Assembly (NCBI GenBank): GCA_002491165.1
Contig: DKVK01000034.1
Span: forward strand, 1-27,300
Source: Porphyromonadaceae bacterium UBA7180
GTDB lineage: Bacteria; Bacteroidota; Bacteroidia; Bacteroidales; Muribaculaceae
Length of the DNA stretch: 27,300 nucleotides
Direction of reading: 5' to 3'
Shown: one piece after another, positions 7,194 to 15,678 of the stretch
How positions within the stretch are numbered: position 1 is the first letter of the stretch
Layout: the number at the start of each line of letters is the position of its first letter
Made by a program: the position numbers and the translations under genes
Notes under the pieces: generated by a model
Database searches by the model: none
What the model saw: the letters and a program-made list of their open reading frames with translations, nothing else
Told to the model about the DNA's origin: nothing

Positions 7194-7218
7194 CGCTGTC
7201 AAAAAATTCAAAACGTTG

Positions 7219-7250
7219 CGAAATTAACAAAATCAGGCCGGAACACCAAA
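7219..7250 (-). promoter_or_regulatory. Promoter of the thioredoxin-like lipoprotein gene
   Basis: On the minus strand TTTG (7247-7250), 20 bp, then TAATTTCG (7219-7226), one mismatch to TAnnTTTG. It is 25 bp before the ATG. Confidence 0.6.
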
Positions 7251-7263
7251 TTATATCAGGAAA

Positions 7264-7308
7264 TAAAAAAAGAGTATATCCGCGTGAAGAAAGAAAGCGC
7301 GGATATAC
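7264..7308 (-). terminator. Terminator of the fimbrial operon
   Basis: A perfect 11 bp stem, GTATATCCGCG/CGCGGATATAC, followed on the minus strand by TCTTTTTTTATTT. It lies about 80 bp after the stop codon of the putative tip gene. Confidence 0.9.
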
Positions 7309-7336
7309 CCCATAATCCTAAAAAATTCTCTAACAA

Positions 7337-7359
7337 ATTCCCGTTTCAGGACCGGGAAT
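7337..7359 (-). other. Second 3' hairpin of the fimbrial operon
   Basis: ATTCCCG/CGGGAAT forms a perfect 7 bp stem with a 9 nt loop between the tip gene stop and the main terminator. It is followed on the minus strand by a weak TTTGTT tract and could be a first weak terminator or a 3' end stabiliser. Confidence 0.5.
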
Positions 7360-7389
7360 CCTAATTATCAATTAATCCAATTACTAATT

Positions 7390-10300
7390 CTATACCGGTC
7401 GTGAACGCTTGCCGGAGGGTCGCGGCGGATTCTTGTCGTTAGGACCGCGCTCCTGCTGGCCGATCCGCCGCACGAAGCACGCGTCGGAAGTCTTATTATT
7501 TCGCGTTCCTCCCCACTGTTTGCTCTTGATAACATTACCAACACTAATGGAGTTGACGTCGAAGTTGAAGAAATTTATATCAAGGCCGATTGATGTTGCC
7601 ACGTCAGCCTCAGAACCGATATCATAACCGTTGCCCTCGGCGCGAGCCCAATAAATGGCACCCTTACGTCGATAAAGGTCATAGAACAGAGGCATCCATA
7701 GGGTTTCGTACAAGTCAACACGACTACAAGCGTATCTCAATGCTCCATGCTGAGTACTTTCGCCCGAACCCGGCCCGGTCCAATGAGCACGATGTCCGTA
7801 ACCGGAACGTCCGATAGGGAAGAATAAATTATGCGCCGTAAAACTGGCATTCTGGTTCTCTGGATCCCAATAGTACACGAACATTCCACACATACCGCGT
7901 ATCTCCGTTCCTTCATCATGTCGGCAATAACCGTATACATTCTTGGAACTAAACTGAGTGGTTGTGGCTCCATCGGCATACAGCACGCCGAATCCCTGCA
8001 ATACATGTTCACGGTTGTAAAGTTCCTCAAAGTCTTTCATTTCCGCGACACCGGAATTGGCTGCGAAACATTTATCAGGAAGATAATTGGCATCATAGCC
8101 GCCCCAAGTCAACGCATCCTTTTTTGGTTTCATTATATCGGTTTTCGCCTCATAGAAAGGTGTATTGACAATTGACTGGAGTTCTGCCTTAGTAGGCGTA
8201 GTGCAATCATCATTATAGAAGTTGCTCTTCACGTCAATTCCGTGCGTAAAAGTGCCATACTTGAAGAGAGAACCTTCATCACGGGGATCGAACGCTTCGG
8301 CATAAGTACCGTTTTCGTAAGCTATAACGTTGCCGGTATGCCAATATTTTCCTCCCGAGACAATCTGCTGGGCGGAATAGCCCTGGCGCACGAATATTAG
8401 ATGCACACATGAGTAATTGTGATAACGGATACGGATCACTGCATTTCGCACCTTGTTATCTCGGTTCATCTTGTTGAACCGGACATTGAATCGTATTTCG
8501 TCGTTGTTGCCCTTAATCGTGCTTCGGCCATTGAGGTTTATGAAGTTGGCATCGCCAATAACTTCGGCCATCCAGGGACCGTCGGATTTAAAAGCAGAGA
8601 ACGACTTGCTATTGTCACCATCCTTTTGGGTAAGAACAACCTCGAAATTCTCGTTATTTCCGGAACGACGGTAAATTCCTGTGGGATTGGTGATTCGGGG
8701 AACCTGTTCCATCCTTAGAATCTTCGTCTCTTGTCCCGTTGAGCCATCCTTCCTCTTAAAAAAGACTGTAACCTTGATTTTGGCATGACGCGATGCACCC
8801 TCATAGGGATTATTAGCGGTATAGCCAGAATCTTTTATAAGATTCTTGGCACGCGTGAAAACCGGGAAGTTTATCATGTAGGACTCACCTAATTTCCTTA
8901 CAGAATAAGCCTCCTTTGCGGTTCCATCGTTGCGTCCATCGGCCCAATATCTACGTTGACTTCTATCCTTAAGACCTTTTGACTCATCTCCATAGAAGTA
9001 ATTGTCATTCATAGACTTATTTGCTTCAACTTTTGCCCAATTATTTGAGCTTACACCAAGGTCACTGAATTTAATAACCGGTTTGGACGTTTCTCTAAGA
9101 GACAAGAAGCCGTTACCAAGATATTTTATTCGACCGGCATATTTATGTCCCGCAGGATATAGTTCACCTTTGCTTTGTTCCGCCTGAGCATCTGTATTAT
9201 ATGAAGCTTTGGGGTCGCTCGGCCACCAGTTGTTTTCGATGATTTCGGCATCGAGGTGGTCTATGGTGGCACCTTTGGGCGGTGTATAACGGAAACGCAC
9301 AGTAGAGTCGTGGCTATAGAGGTACGACACATAGTACGGGTCCTTGTACTCGAAGCCGCTCTTCTCGTAGTAGTCGATGTGCCAGTCCACGTCGTTGGCG
9401 TAGCCACGCGGACACATCGTTATCTTATAATGGTAGTTGCGTTCCACCTCGAAATTCTTCTTAGTGTCCTTGCCGAGCATGAAGCGGTAGATTATCTTGC
9501 CTTCTGATTTCTGGTTGGTAAGATTGGTACGCTCGTAATAAGCTTCCACTTCTATGTAGCTGCCGTAATCAACCTTGTCTTTCATATCGTCGGCGCCGAT
9601 GACGGTACCCTGTTCGTTGGAGTGCTGCTCCTTGTTGGTCTTGTCATCGTCGCTGTCGGGCTGCATGTTCTCGTAGAGGAAGAGCGACGGGGAGTCGTAG
9701 TTATGGAACTCCTTGCGTTTGCCTCCCTCCATGATATAGGGCGTTTCCTTGGTAATAAGAGGCCATGCGGTGTAGACATCCCCCTGGCCGAAGTCTATAT
9801 GGTCGGCGGTATTGTCGGGGCTATAGTCTGTTTTCTTATGAGTGATGATTTCATTTGCGGCATCCGGGGCATTGGGCGCACCGATGGCGCACGACACCGG
9901 TATGTCGTGGATGGTGGCGCGGCGTATATAGAGTTTCACGTTCTTGTCAAGGCCGCTGCCGTCGAAGTCTATCGTCACTTTCGAGGCACTGCGCCGCAGC
10001 CAGCAATGGAGCGAAAGTCCGGGCTTGTTGACGTCCACTGGCTTATCGTTCATCTGCTTGCCTGTGCTCGGCGAGGCCTGTTTACCGGCTGTAAAGTAGC
10101 CCAGCATCTCGCCATTGTTGAGCATTATGTCCTCGTCCCAATCCTGGGTAGTTTCGAGAAAAGTCTTACGGTCTGTAAGCACTCCTTCCTTGCGAAGCAC
10201 GTCGATAGTACGGCTGATGTAATTGCCGGAAGCATCATATTCGCCGAGGTTGGCCACACCGTAGAGGTAATAACGTCCGTAAGGCACTTTCAGTTGGAAA

Positions 10301-10671
10301 GTGGCATGATATGTCTTCTCCTCACCTTTATGGTTGTTCGAGGCATCGGCATCTTCCCGGGGAATCAGATTTGTCTCCAGATTATGTTCCCCTTTTGAAA
10401 TTTCTACCGGAAAACCTTCCATAAGGTTTCCGTCTTTGTCGAAGGCCACTACACAGAGGTCGTCGAGGCGGTTGAGCGAACCGCCGTCGTGGGCGCGGCT
10501 TCCAACGCTCTGAACCGTGAACGGCTCGAAATCCATCTCAACGTTGAGAAGTACCTCCCCTTCGGGATATCCGTCGGGTATGTCGAAGCGGTCGTCGGAG
10601 CAGCCTGCCGAGACAATCAATGCCGCGAGAAGCATCACAGCAGTGAATAAATGGCTGATATATCTTTTCAT
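7390..10671 (-). CDS. Large fimbrial tip-adhesin-like lipoprotein (FISUMP/lectin-like C-terminus)
   Basis: 1093 residues with a lipoprotein signal ending in VSAGC (Cys24) and an acidic SDD after it, as in surface lipoproteins. Residues 35-430 look like fimbrillin-type beta domains (for example VPYGRYYLYGVANLG, and RNYHYKITM near 412-420), possibly a DUF4906-type region. Two BACON-like strand sets follow (about 628-658 and 741-765, ending in RMEQVP and IFVRQGY). From about 775 to 1071 the pattern NVIAYENGTYAEAF ... LFFPIGRSG ... GAIYWARA ... ACFVRRIG matches the Fibrobacter-paralogous (FISUMP), C-type-lectin-like domain seen at fimbrial tips. A basic, proline-rich tail of 22 residues ends the protein. 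It is last in the operon, 26 bp after the accessory gene. Family and role are inferred from position and domains. Confidence 0.8.
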   Translation of the reverse strand: MKRYISHLFTAVMLLAALIVSAGCSDDRFDIPDGYPEGEVLLNVEMDFEPFTVQSVGSRAHDGGSLNRLDDLCVVAFDKDGNLMEGFPVEISKGEHNLETNLIPREDADASNNHKGEEKTYHATFQLKVPYGRYYLYGVANLGEYDASGNYISRTIDVLRKEGVLTDRKTFLETTQDWDEDIMLNNGEMLGYFTAGKQASPSTGKQMNDKPVDVNKPGLSLHCWLRRSASKVTIDFDGSGLDKNVKLYIRRATIHDIPVSCAIGAPNAPDAANEIITHKKTDYSPDNTADHIDFGQGDVYTAWPLITKETPYIMEGGKRKEFHNYDSPSLFLYENMQPDSDDDKTNKEQHSNEQGTVIGADDMKDKVDYGSYIEVEAYYERTNLTNQKSEGKIIYRFMLGKDTKKNFEVERNYHYKITMCPRGYANDVDWHIDYYEKSGFEYKDPYYVSYLYSHDSTVRFRYTPPKGATIDHLDAEIIENNWWPSDPKASYNTDAQAEQSKGELYPAGHKYAGRIKYLGNGFLSLRETSKPVIKFSDLGVSSNNWAKVEANKSMNDNYFYGDESKGLKDRSQRRYWADGRNDGTAKEAYSVRKLGESYMINFPVFTRAKNLIKDSGYTANNPYEGASRHAKIKVTVFFKRKDGSTGQETKILRMEQVPRITNPTGIYRRSGNNENFEVVLTQKDGDNSKSFSAFKSDGPWMAEVIGDANFINLNGRSTIKGNNDEIRFNVRFNKMNRDNKVRNAVIRIRYHNYSCVHLIFVRQGYSAQQIVSGGKYWHTGNVIAYENGTYAEAFDPRDEGSLFKYGTFTHGIDVKSNFYNDDCTTPTKAELQSIVNTPFYEAKTDIMKPKKDALTWGGYDANYLPDKCFAANSGVAEMKDFEELYNREHVLQGFGVLYADGATTTQFSSKNVYGYCRHDEGTEIRGMCGMFVYYWDPENQNASFTAHNLFFPIGRSGYGHRAHWTGPGSGESTQHGALRYACSRVDLYETLWMPLFYDLYRRKGAIYWARAEGNGYDIGSEADVATSIGLDINFFNFDVNSISVGNVIKSKQWGGTRNNKTSDACFVRRIGQQERGPNDKNPPRPSGKRSRPV

Positions 10672-10697
10672 CTGATAAGATTCCTATTTATTGCGAT

Positions 10698-12518
10698 TCA
10701 ATGAAATTTATTGTAGCGACGCATCTTCTGAAGCAATTGCTGTATGCGTGCGCGGCTCACAGGTGTCACGAAGCTGCGGCGCTTCTGCGTCTTGTCTTTT
10801 ATCACAGGGTCGTCTATACCTTTGTCCCAGTCGAGTTTTGTACCGTCCTTATAATACCGCAGTTCTTCATCGCCATTGGCAAGACGCACAACGTATGTGC
10901 CGATGTAATGCTGCATCTCGCCAACATTACGGAACTGGTAACCGTTTGCCTGAATGATTAAGTCCCCCTTCATGTCAGTGTCCTGATAAGTAGGGTCGTT
11001 CCCGTCTGTATGGTAGACTATGTATTTGAAGTCTCCGGTTTTGGTTAGCACGAACAGGGCACGGTCATCCATTTTGTGGTCATAGTCGGGGAGGTTGTCG
11101 CCGTGATATGTTCCTCCCACACTTTTCTGACGCATTATTATCATATTGCCGCCGGCAAAGTCTTTCTCGAAGTAATAGCGGTAGTCGACTTCCGATGTAT
11201 CATGGATATAGTCTTTCAGCACTTCTTCAACGCAATACCATGAGCCGTCGCTGAACTGTTTGAGCATCTGGTCGCCGTCCGAGTCGTGTGTCACTATTTC
11301 TCCGTTGGAGATAACCTGGTAGGTTCCGTCTTCGTTACGGCTCACGATAATGTTTCCGTTCTCGTCGCGTTCAAGACCGTAGAAGGGTTTCACTTCCACT
11401 ACGGAGTAGGGCTGGACATCGACGTCGAAGGTGTATGTGTTGTCGTCGAGGATGGTTATGTTTACCACTACGTGGCAGTTGCGGGGCAGGTCGAGCATCG
11501 GCGTGCCCGGTGACGTTTCCGGGTCTTCGGGGCGTCGCCAGTTCAGTGCTCCCCAGATTGCCAGCGGCGCGCCGTTGAGCGTTATCGACACGCTGTAAGG
11601 GTCGGTGCCGGTCTTACCCTCCGGGAGATAGATGGGGGCGATGGGTTCTATGGCCTCGGTCATCCCTTTGGGAATGGAGACGTTGAAGCCTTCGTATTTA
11701 TATTCTGTCTCTTCGGCGTCACCGGGCGTACTGTAAGAGGTCATTACCTGATGGCCCAGGTCGTTGGTGCCGTATTCGGCGTTGGGGAAGAAGTATTCAC
11801 GGTCGGAGAAGCGGCTGACGCGCACTCCCTCGAAGGTGTGGTTGAAGTCCGATTTGTTAATGATGCGGAAGCTGAACTTTACGGCGGCGCGGTGCATTAC
11901 ATATTCGCGCTTCACAGTGTCCTCCTCTTTTGTGGTCTGTATGAGTTCGCTGTGTACCGCCGTTATGGGGAGGGGTTTGTTCATGTTCTTGCCGCGGGAG
12001 TCGGCCTGGAGGTTGTCGTCGAGGTGTAGCGTGAAGAGCGCAAGCTTCTTCACGTCGATGTATGAATTGCGGGGGTGGCCGTCGAAGTATTCCGTTACGG
12101 AAATCTTCCCTCCGGTGTCGGTATGGATATTGCAACCGGTTTCGTTGGCCACGAGGAGCACGGTCTTGCGGTCGTTGTTGCGCACCTGGTAGGTATATGC
12201 GTCGCTGCGCGTTATGTTGTTCAGGTCGGTATAGTGCTCGTTGACTTCCACATTGCCGTTACTGTCAAGGATTACGATGCGGAGTTCTTCGATGTTCTCC
12301 CCTTCCCTGCCCCACTTGTCGAGCTGGTTGTCGAAGTTGTCGAAGTCGCCGCGCGTGGCGGCGCGCGACGCACCTTCGCTTCCCGGCAGGGATACGGAGA
12401 GCGCGATACGGCTGAACTCGGGATAACCCGGCACCTCGGGTTCGTCGCCGGAGGTGCATGACACCACAAGCAATGCCGCAAGCAATACTGCCGTTATGTC
12501 TGTTATTCTCAATTTCAT
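10698..12518 (-). CDS. Accessory fimbrial lipoprotein with long C-terminal extension
   Basis: 606 residues with a lipoprotein signal ending LLVVSC (Cys21). The fimbrillin-like part runs to about residue 382. Its N-terminal strand ends in a basic stretch SRAATRG (51-57), a plausible site for arginine-specific maturation as in Porphyromonas FimA/Mfa1 (inference). Its last strand, FDVDVQPYSVVEVKPF (364-379), sits where fimbrillins normally end. Here about 224 further residues follow, beginning YGLERDENGNI and rich in D, N, Y and G, of no family I recognise. The gene lies between the anchor and tip genes, so a minor or tip-proximal subunit comparable in position to Mfa3/Mfa4 is likely. The start context GACAAATGAA is shared with two neighbours. 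Confidence 0.82.
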   Translation of the reverse strand: MKLRITDITAVLLAALLVVSCTSGDEPEVPGYPEFSRIALSVSLPGSEGASRAATRGDFDNFDNQLDKWGREGENIEELRIVILDSNGNVEVNEHYTDLNNITRSDAYTYQVRNNDRKTVLLVANETGCNIHTDTGGKISVTEYFDGHPRNSYIDVKKLALFTLHLDDNLQADSRGKNMNKPLPITAVHSELIQTTKEEDTVKREYVMHRAAVKFSFRIINKSDFNHTFEGVRVSRFSDREYFFPNAEYGTNDLGHQVMTSYSTPGDAEETEYKYEGFNVSIPKGMTEAIEPIAPIYLPEGKTGTDPYSVSITLNGAPLAIWGALNWRRPEDPETSPGTPMLDLPRNCHVVVNITILDDNTYTFDVDVQPYSVVEVKPFYGLERDENGNIIVSRNEDGTYQVISNGEIVTHDSDGDQMLKQFSDGSWYCVEEVLKDYIHDTSEVDYRYYFEKDFAGGNMIIMRQKSVGGTYHGDNLPDYDHKMDDRALFVLTKTGDFKYIVYHTDGNDPTYQDTDMKGDLIIQANGYQFRNVGEMQHYIGTYVVRLANGDEELRYYKDGTKLDWDKGIDDPVIKDKTQKRRSFVTPVSRARIQQLLQKMRRYNKFH

Positions 12519-12599
12519 TTGTCGAGTCCTTAAGTATATTGCCCGAGTCGGTGTTTGTTTCGTTGTGTGTATGATGTTAAAAGAGATGCGGGGGCCGTC

Positions 12600-13670
12600 T
12601 TATGGTTTGGCTTCGATGTCGTTTATGCGCACCACCCAGTCGTCTATCTTTATGCTTACGGTGTGCCACTGCCGCGGGTTGTCGAGCAGGAAGATGAGCG
12701 ACCAGTCGCTCTTGCGGTCAAGGTATTCCTGGTCGCCACACCAGTCGTAATGGAAGCTGCGCGTGGCCAGCAGGTACTTGTTGAGCGGTATGGAGATTAT
12801 CTCGTCGCCGGATTCCTTGTGGACCACCGAGAGGCGCGGCGCTCGCATGAGCATGAGGCGCGACGTGCTGAGGTCGGCGTATGCCACCTTCACCAACGTT
12901 TGGTCGGGACCTTCGTTGTCGGCGGCCTTTAGATCCACGAAACCGTCGGAGGCGGTTCCCAATTCTATTGCTCCCGTAGACCACGGGGTGTATGTTATCT
13001 GTCCGTTGTCCACGAGCATATTCGTGTAGTCGAACAGGGAGTTGTCATCTGTAATTTTGAACTCGTAGTCACGGCCGTCGAGCGGCTCGTAGGAGAGCTG
13101 CTGCAGGATGAAGCGGAAATGGTTGGTGTCCTTCATCATCTTGACAGTGACCTGCGGACGTTCGGGAGAGACTTTCACGTCGGCTTCGAGCCGTCCGTAG
13201 AAATGGTCGTGGAGGTGTCCTTTGGGATTTCCGGGTTCAAGCGTTTCGGGCTTGAGCTGCATTCCGAGTTCGGAGATGTCGGAACCTTCGGCCGGCACAT
13301 TGGTATGGCTGAATGAAGCCTTGTCACATTCCACGCCGCCGTATGCTATTATGGTGTAATGGCCCTGCGGGAGGTCTACCGTCATGCGGTAGTCTTCGTC
13401 GGCGAGCACATCGGTGGTTTCGGTGCGTGTCATCACGTATTTGCCGTCGGCGTCATAGAAATGCACCGTCAGGCAGTCCACCTGGTTGTGGAACGCGTTG
13501 GCACGTTCGAGGTTGTAATCATACACGAAACGAATCTTCAGACCCACGGGACATGGTTCCGGCTCATCGTCCATAATGGCGCTGCATCCGGTAAAGGAAA
13601 CGACACCTGCAAAGGCGACTATTGTTGCGCCCACTAAGCGCGCTATTCGTTTCAAGAGATCGGTATTCAT
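12600..13670 (-). CDS. FimB/Mfa2 family fimbrial anchor subunit
   Basis: 356 residues. The lipoprotein signal ends SFTGC (Cys29), and the mature start SAIMDDEPEPCP with KIRFVYDYNLE (46-56) and VDCLTVHFYDADGKYV (63-78) is characteristic of FimB/Mfa2. In Porphyromonas the homologue caps the fimbrial base, holds it in the outer membrane and limits its length. The C-terminus WVVRINDIEAKP (345-356) resembles the end of the shaft protein encoded upstream. This suits an anchor that donates its last strand to the lowest shaft subunit (inference). The gene lies 185 bp after the shaft gene, beyond a strong hairpin, and 81 bp before the accessory gene. Confidence 0.92.
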   Translation of the reverse strand: MNTDLLKRIARLVGATIVAFAGVVSFTGCSAIMDDEPEPCPVGLKIRFVYDYNLERANAFHNQVDCLTVHFYDADGKYVMTRTETTDVLADEDYRMTVDLPQGHYTIIAYGGVECDKASFSHTNVPAEGSDISELGMQLKPETLEPGNPKGHLHDHFYGRLEADVKVSPERPQVTVKMMKDTNHFRFILQQLSYEPLDGRDYEFKITDDNSLFDYTNMLVDNGQITYTPWSTGAIELGTASDGFVDLKAADNEGPDQTLVKVAYADLSTSRLMLMRAPRLSVVHKESGDEIISIPLNKYLLATRSFHYDWCGDQEYLDRKSDWSLIFLLDNPRQWHTVSIKIDDWVVRINDIEAKP

Positions 13671-13768
13671 TTGTCAATGATTTTTACGTAGTGTCTGCGT
13701 GGAGAGAAATATCGCGGAAAGAGGTGCGGTTGTTTTCGGAGGGAGGATTTGTTTTTAACAAGAGTGAA

Positions 13769-13809
13769 GAAAGGGGGAGCGGAGGCAGCCGCCGGCCGCT
13801 CCCTCTTTC
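13769..13809 (-). promoter_or_regulatory. Intercistronic hairpin after the fimbrial shaft gene
   Basis: GAAAGGGGGAGCGG pairs with CCGCTCCCTCTTTC: 14 positions with one non-Watson-Crick pair and a 13 nt GC-rich loop. No U-tract follows on the minus strand, so it looks more like an mRNA processing or stability element, or a partial attenuator, than a full terminator. It would let the shaft mRNA outnumber the downstream genes. Confidence 0.65.
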
Positions 13810-13855
13810 GGTTATGTGTGTTGCGGATTACTTAGAATCTTCCGTGAAGGTTCGC

Positions 13856-15574
13856 TTAGAACGGGATGTTGTTGATGCGAACAATCCAGGGGAGTACGCG
13901 GCAAGAAACCTGGAAATAGGTCTTCGGGGTCTCGTCGGGATCTTCGGGATTTTCGGGATCGGGATCATCCTTCGGGTCATTGGTATGGCCAAAGTCGGAT
14001 ACCTTGGTGACGGAGAGTTTGTAGACGTTGTTACGGACGGTGGCAAACTCCATTACACCCATAGAGTTGTTGTTGCCGTTGTCGTTGTGACGGTTGTAGT
14101 AAACGTAATAAACGTAGTACTGGTTGTCAGCAGACGGACGGATAATCTTGAAAGTACTGTTGTTTTCGGCTGAGGTGGCGTCCACAAGGTCATTATCGAG
14201 AACTTCATAAACACGCTCGCCTTGGTCATTGGTAGAATATTTCAGATAGTTCTTGCCGGCGAATACCTGCTCGAATTTCAGACGCATAGCAGCGCTCGGA
14301 TCGAGGTTGGCAACTACGCGGCGGAGATTTGCGATGTCACCGTAGCAGGTACCGTTGTAGAAGTAGATGGGCTTATGGTTATTCATAGCAGAAGCCATGA
14401 GACTGCCTTCGGCGGGGTTGGTGAGACGACCTTTGAAGACGACACCGGTGGTGATACCTTTACGCTGTTTGTCAATTTGCGGAATGGTGTTCTCTGTCAC
14501 ATAACGCCAGATTTTGTAACCGTCCTTATCTGTGGCTGTCCAGTTCTCATCGTTGTCATTGTCAGCTGTAGCATACCATTCTTTGATGTTAGCATACATA
14601 GTGAGAGCCTCATAGTTTGCAAGGCCTGAGAATGCTTCGTAATAATTCCCGGCAAGACTTGTGATGCTGTTGGTTATTTTGTCAGCATAATTCGGAGTTA
14701 CGACATAGTTGCCGACACCGGTAACACGGTTATAAACTTCGTCACCACAGATTTCCCAGCCATTATCAGAGCCGTCGGCAGACACACGGGGAAGTGTATA
14801 GAAGCTCTTGGCGATATTGAAGGGAGCCATGGAAACCATCTCTACCTGAGCCACTACATCACCTGTATTGATGTCCTTAATGTCATAAAGGTTCTCGTTC
14901 ACAGGTTTGTAGTCGAAGCGGGCGGCGGCGCGGGCCACGTCCACTGTTCCGAGATTGAGGGCTTTCTCAGGCGAGTTGTAGTTGTTGAGAAGGGTTTTCT
15001 CATCCGGCATATCATATGTCGGGATGTCACTGTTGGGAGCGTTGACCATCATGAAGTTGCTTTTTTGCCAGATTCCCTGGTTTGTGGCGGCCGACTCCAT
15101 CTTGCTTTCCATGACAGACAGGTCTACGCCCGGCGTGAAATTAGCATCGCTGAGGGTAGTATTGCAGTATGCGAAGATGTGTACAGTCTGTTCCTTAAGT
15201 TTCGCGATGAGGGTGTCCTGGAACTGGATGGTGTAGACATTGTTCTCCGTGGGAGAGGGAGCGGCGCTGTTGCTTGTGTAAGTGCCGAAGGCCTGTGCCT
15301 TGTAGACATTGTTTTCGAGGGTTGCGAGCACAATGGTCACATTGTTGATATTGTTCTCGTAGGGTTTGCCCACCTCGTAACCGTCGTTCGAGTTTGTATT
15401 CTCGCCGGGAGTTTCGGTTGTTTCGCTTCTCGAGCCGGGCACGTCAAGCTTGATGGTAGCGTAAAGACCGCCTTTGGTGGACTCGCCGCCGGTGTTGACA
15501 CCGGGCTCGTCCGATGCACAACTGGCAAGCAACATTGCGGGTAGTGCAGCGACTAATAACTTTTTAAAATTCAT
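13856..15574 (-). CDS. Mfa1 family major fimbrial (shaft) subunit
   Basis: 572 residues, close to Mfa1 length. The lipoprotein signal ends LLASC (Cys19), followed by ASDEP. The first strand YATIKLDVPGSRS (38-50) ends at Arg49, the expected position for proteolytic removal of the N-terminal strand that opens the donor-strand groove in V-type pilins (inference from FimA/Mfa1). The fimbrillin features INNVTIVLATLENNVYKAQ and VARAAARFDYKP lie in the N-terminal domain. The C-terminus VLPWIVRINNIPF (560-572) is the donor-strand motif typical of Mfa1 proteins. Its gene is third in the operon and flanked on both sides by hairpins, which fits its need for the highest expression. It would polymerise outside the outer membrane. 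Confidence 0.93.
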   Translation of the reverse strand: MNFKKLLVAALPAMLLASCASDEPGVNTGGESTKGGLYATIKLDVPGSRSETTETPGENTNSNDGYEVGKPYENNINNVTIVLATLENNVYKAQAFGTYTSNSAAPSPTENNVYTIQFQDTLIAKLKEQTVHIFAYCNTTLSDANFTPGVDLSVMESKMESAATNQGIWQKSNFMMVNAPNSDIPTYDMPDEKTLLNNYNSPEKALNLGTVDVARAAARFDYKPVNENLYDIKDINTGDVVAQVEMVSMAPFNIAKSFYTLPRVSADGSDNGWEICGDEVYNRVTGVGNYVVTPNYADKITNSITSLAGNYYEAFSGLANYEALTMYANIKEWYATADNDNDENWTATDKDGYKIWRYVTENTIPQIDKQRKGITTGVVFKGRLTNPAEGSLMASAMNNHKPIYFYNGTCYGDIANLRRVVANLDPSAAMRLKFEQVFAGKNYLKYSTNDQGERVYEVLDNDLVDATSAENNSTFKIIRPSADNQYYVYYVYYNRHNDNGNNNSMGVMEFATVRNNVYKLSVTKVSDFGHTNDPKDDPDPENPEDPDETPKTYFQVSCRVLPWIVRINNIPF

Positions 15575-15626
15575 TTGTCTGTTTGTTAAGATGATTTGTT
15601 ATTGTTACTTGTTTCTTTTTTCTCTT

Positions 15627-15649
15627 CGCGGACGCCGGTCGCGTCCGCG
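15627..15649 (-). promoter_or_regulatory. Hairpin in the leader of the fimbrial shaft gene
   Basis: A perfect 9 bp stem, CGCGGACGC/GCGTCCGCG, with a 5 nt loop, 52 nt upstream of the shaft gene ATG. It is followed on the minus strand by an A-rich stretch rather than T, so it is not a terminator. No TAnnTTTG promoter was found in this 104 bp gap. A 5'-protective or processing hairpin is likely. Confidence 0.6.
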
Positions 15650-15678
15650 TATCTCTTTTCGTGAATGTGTCGGTTTTC

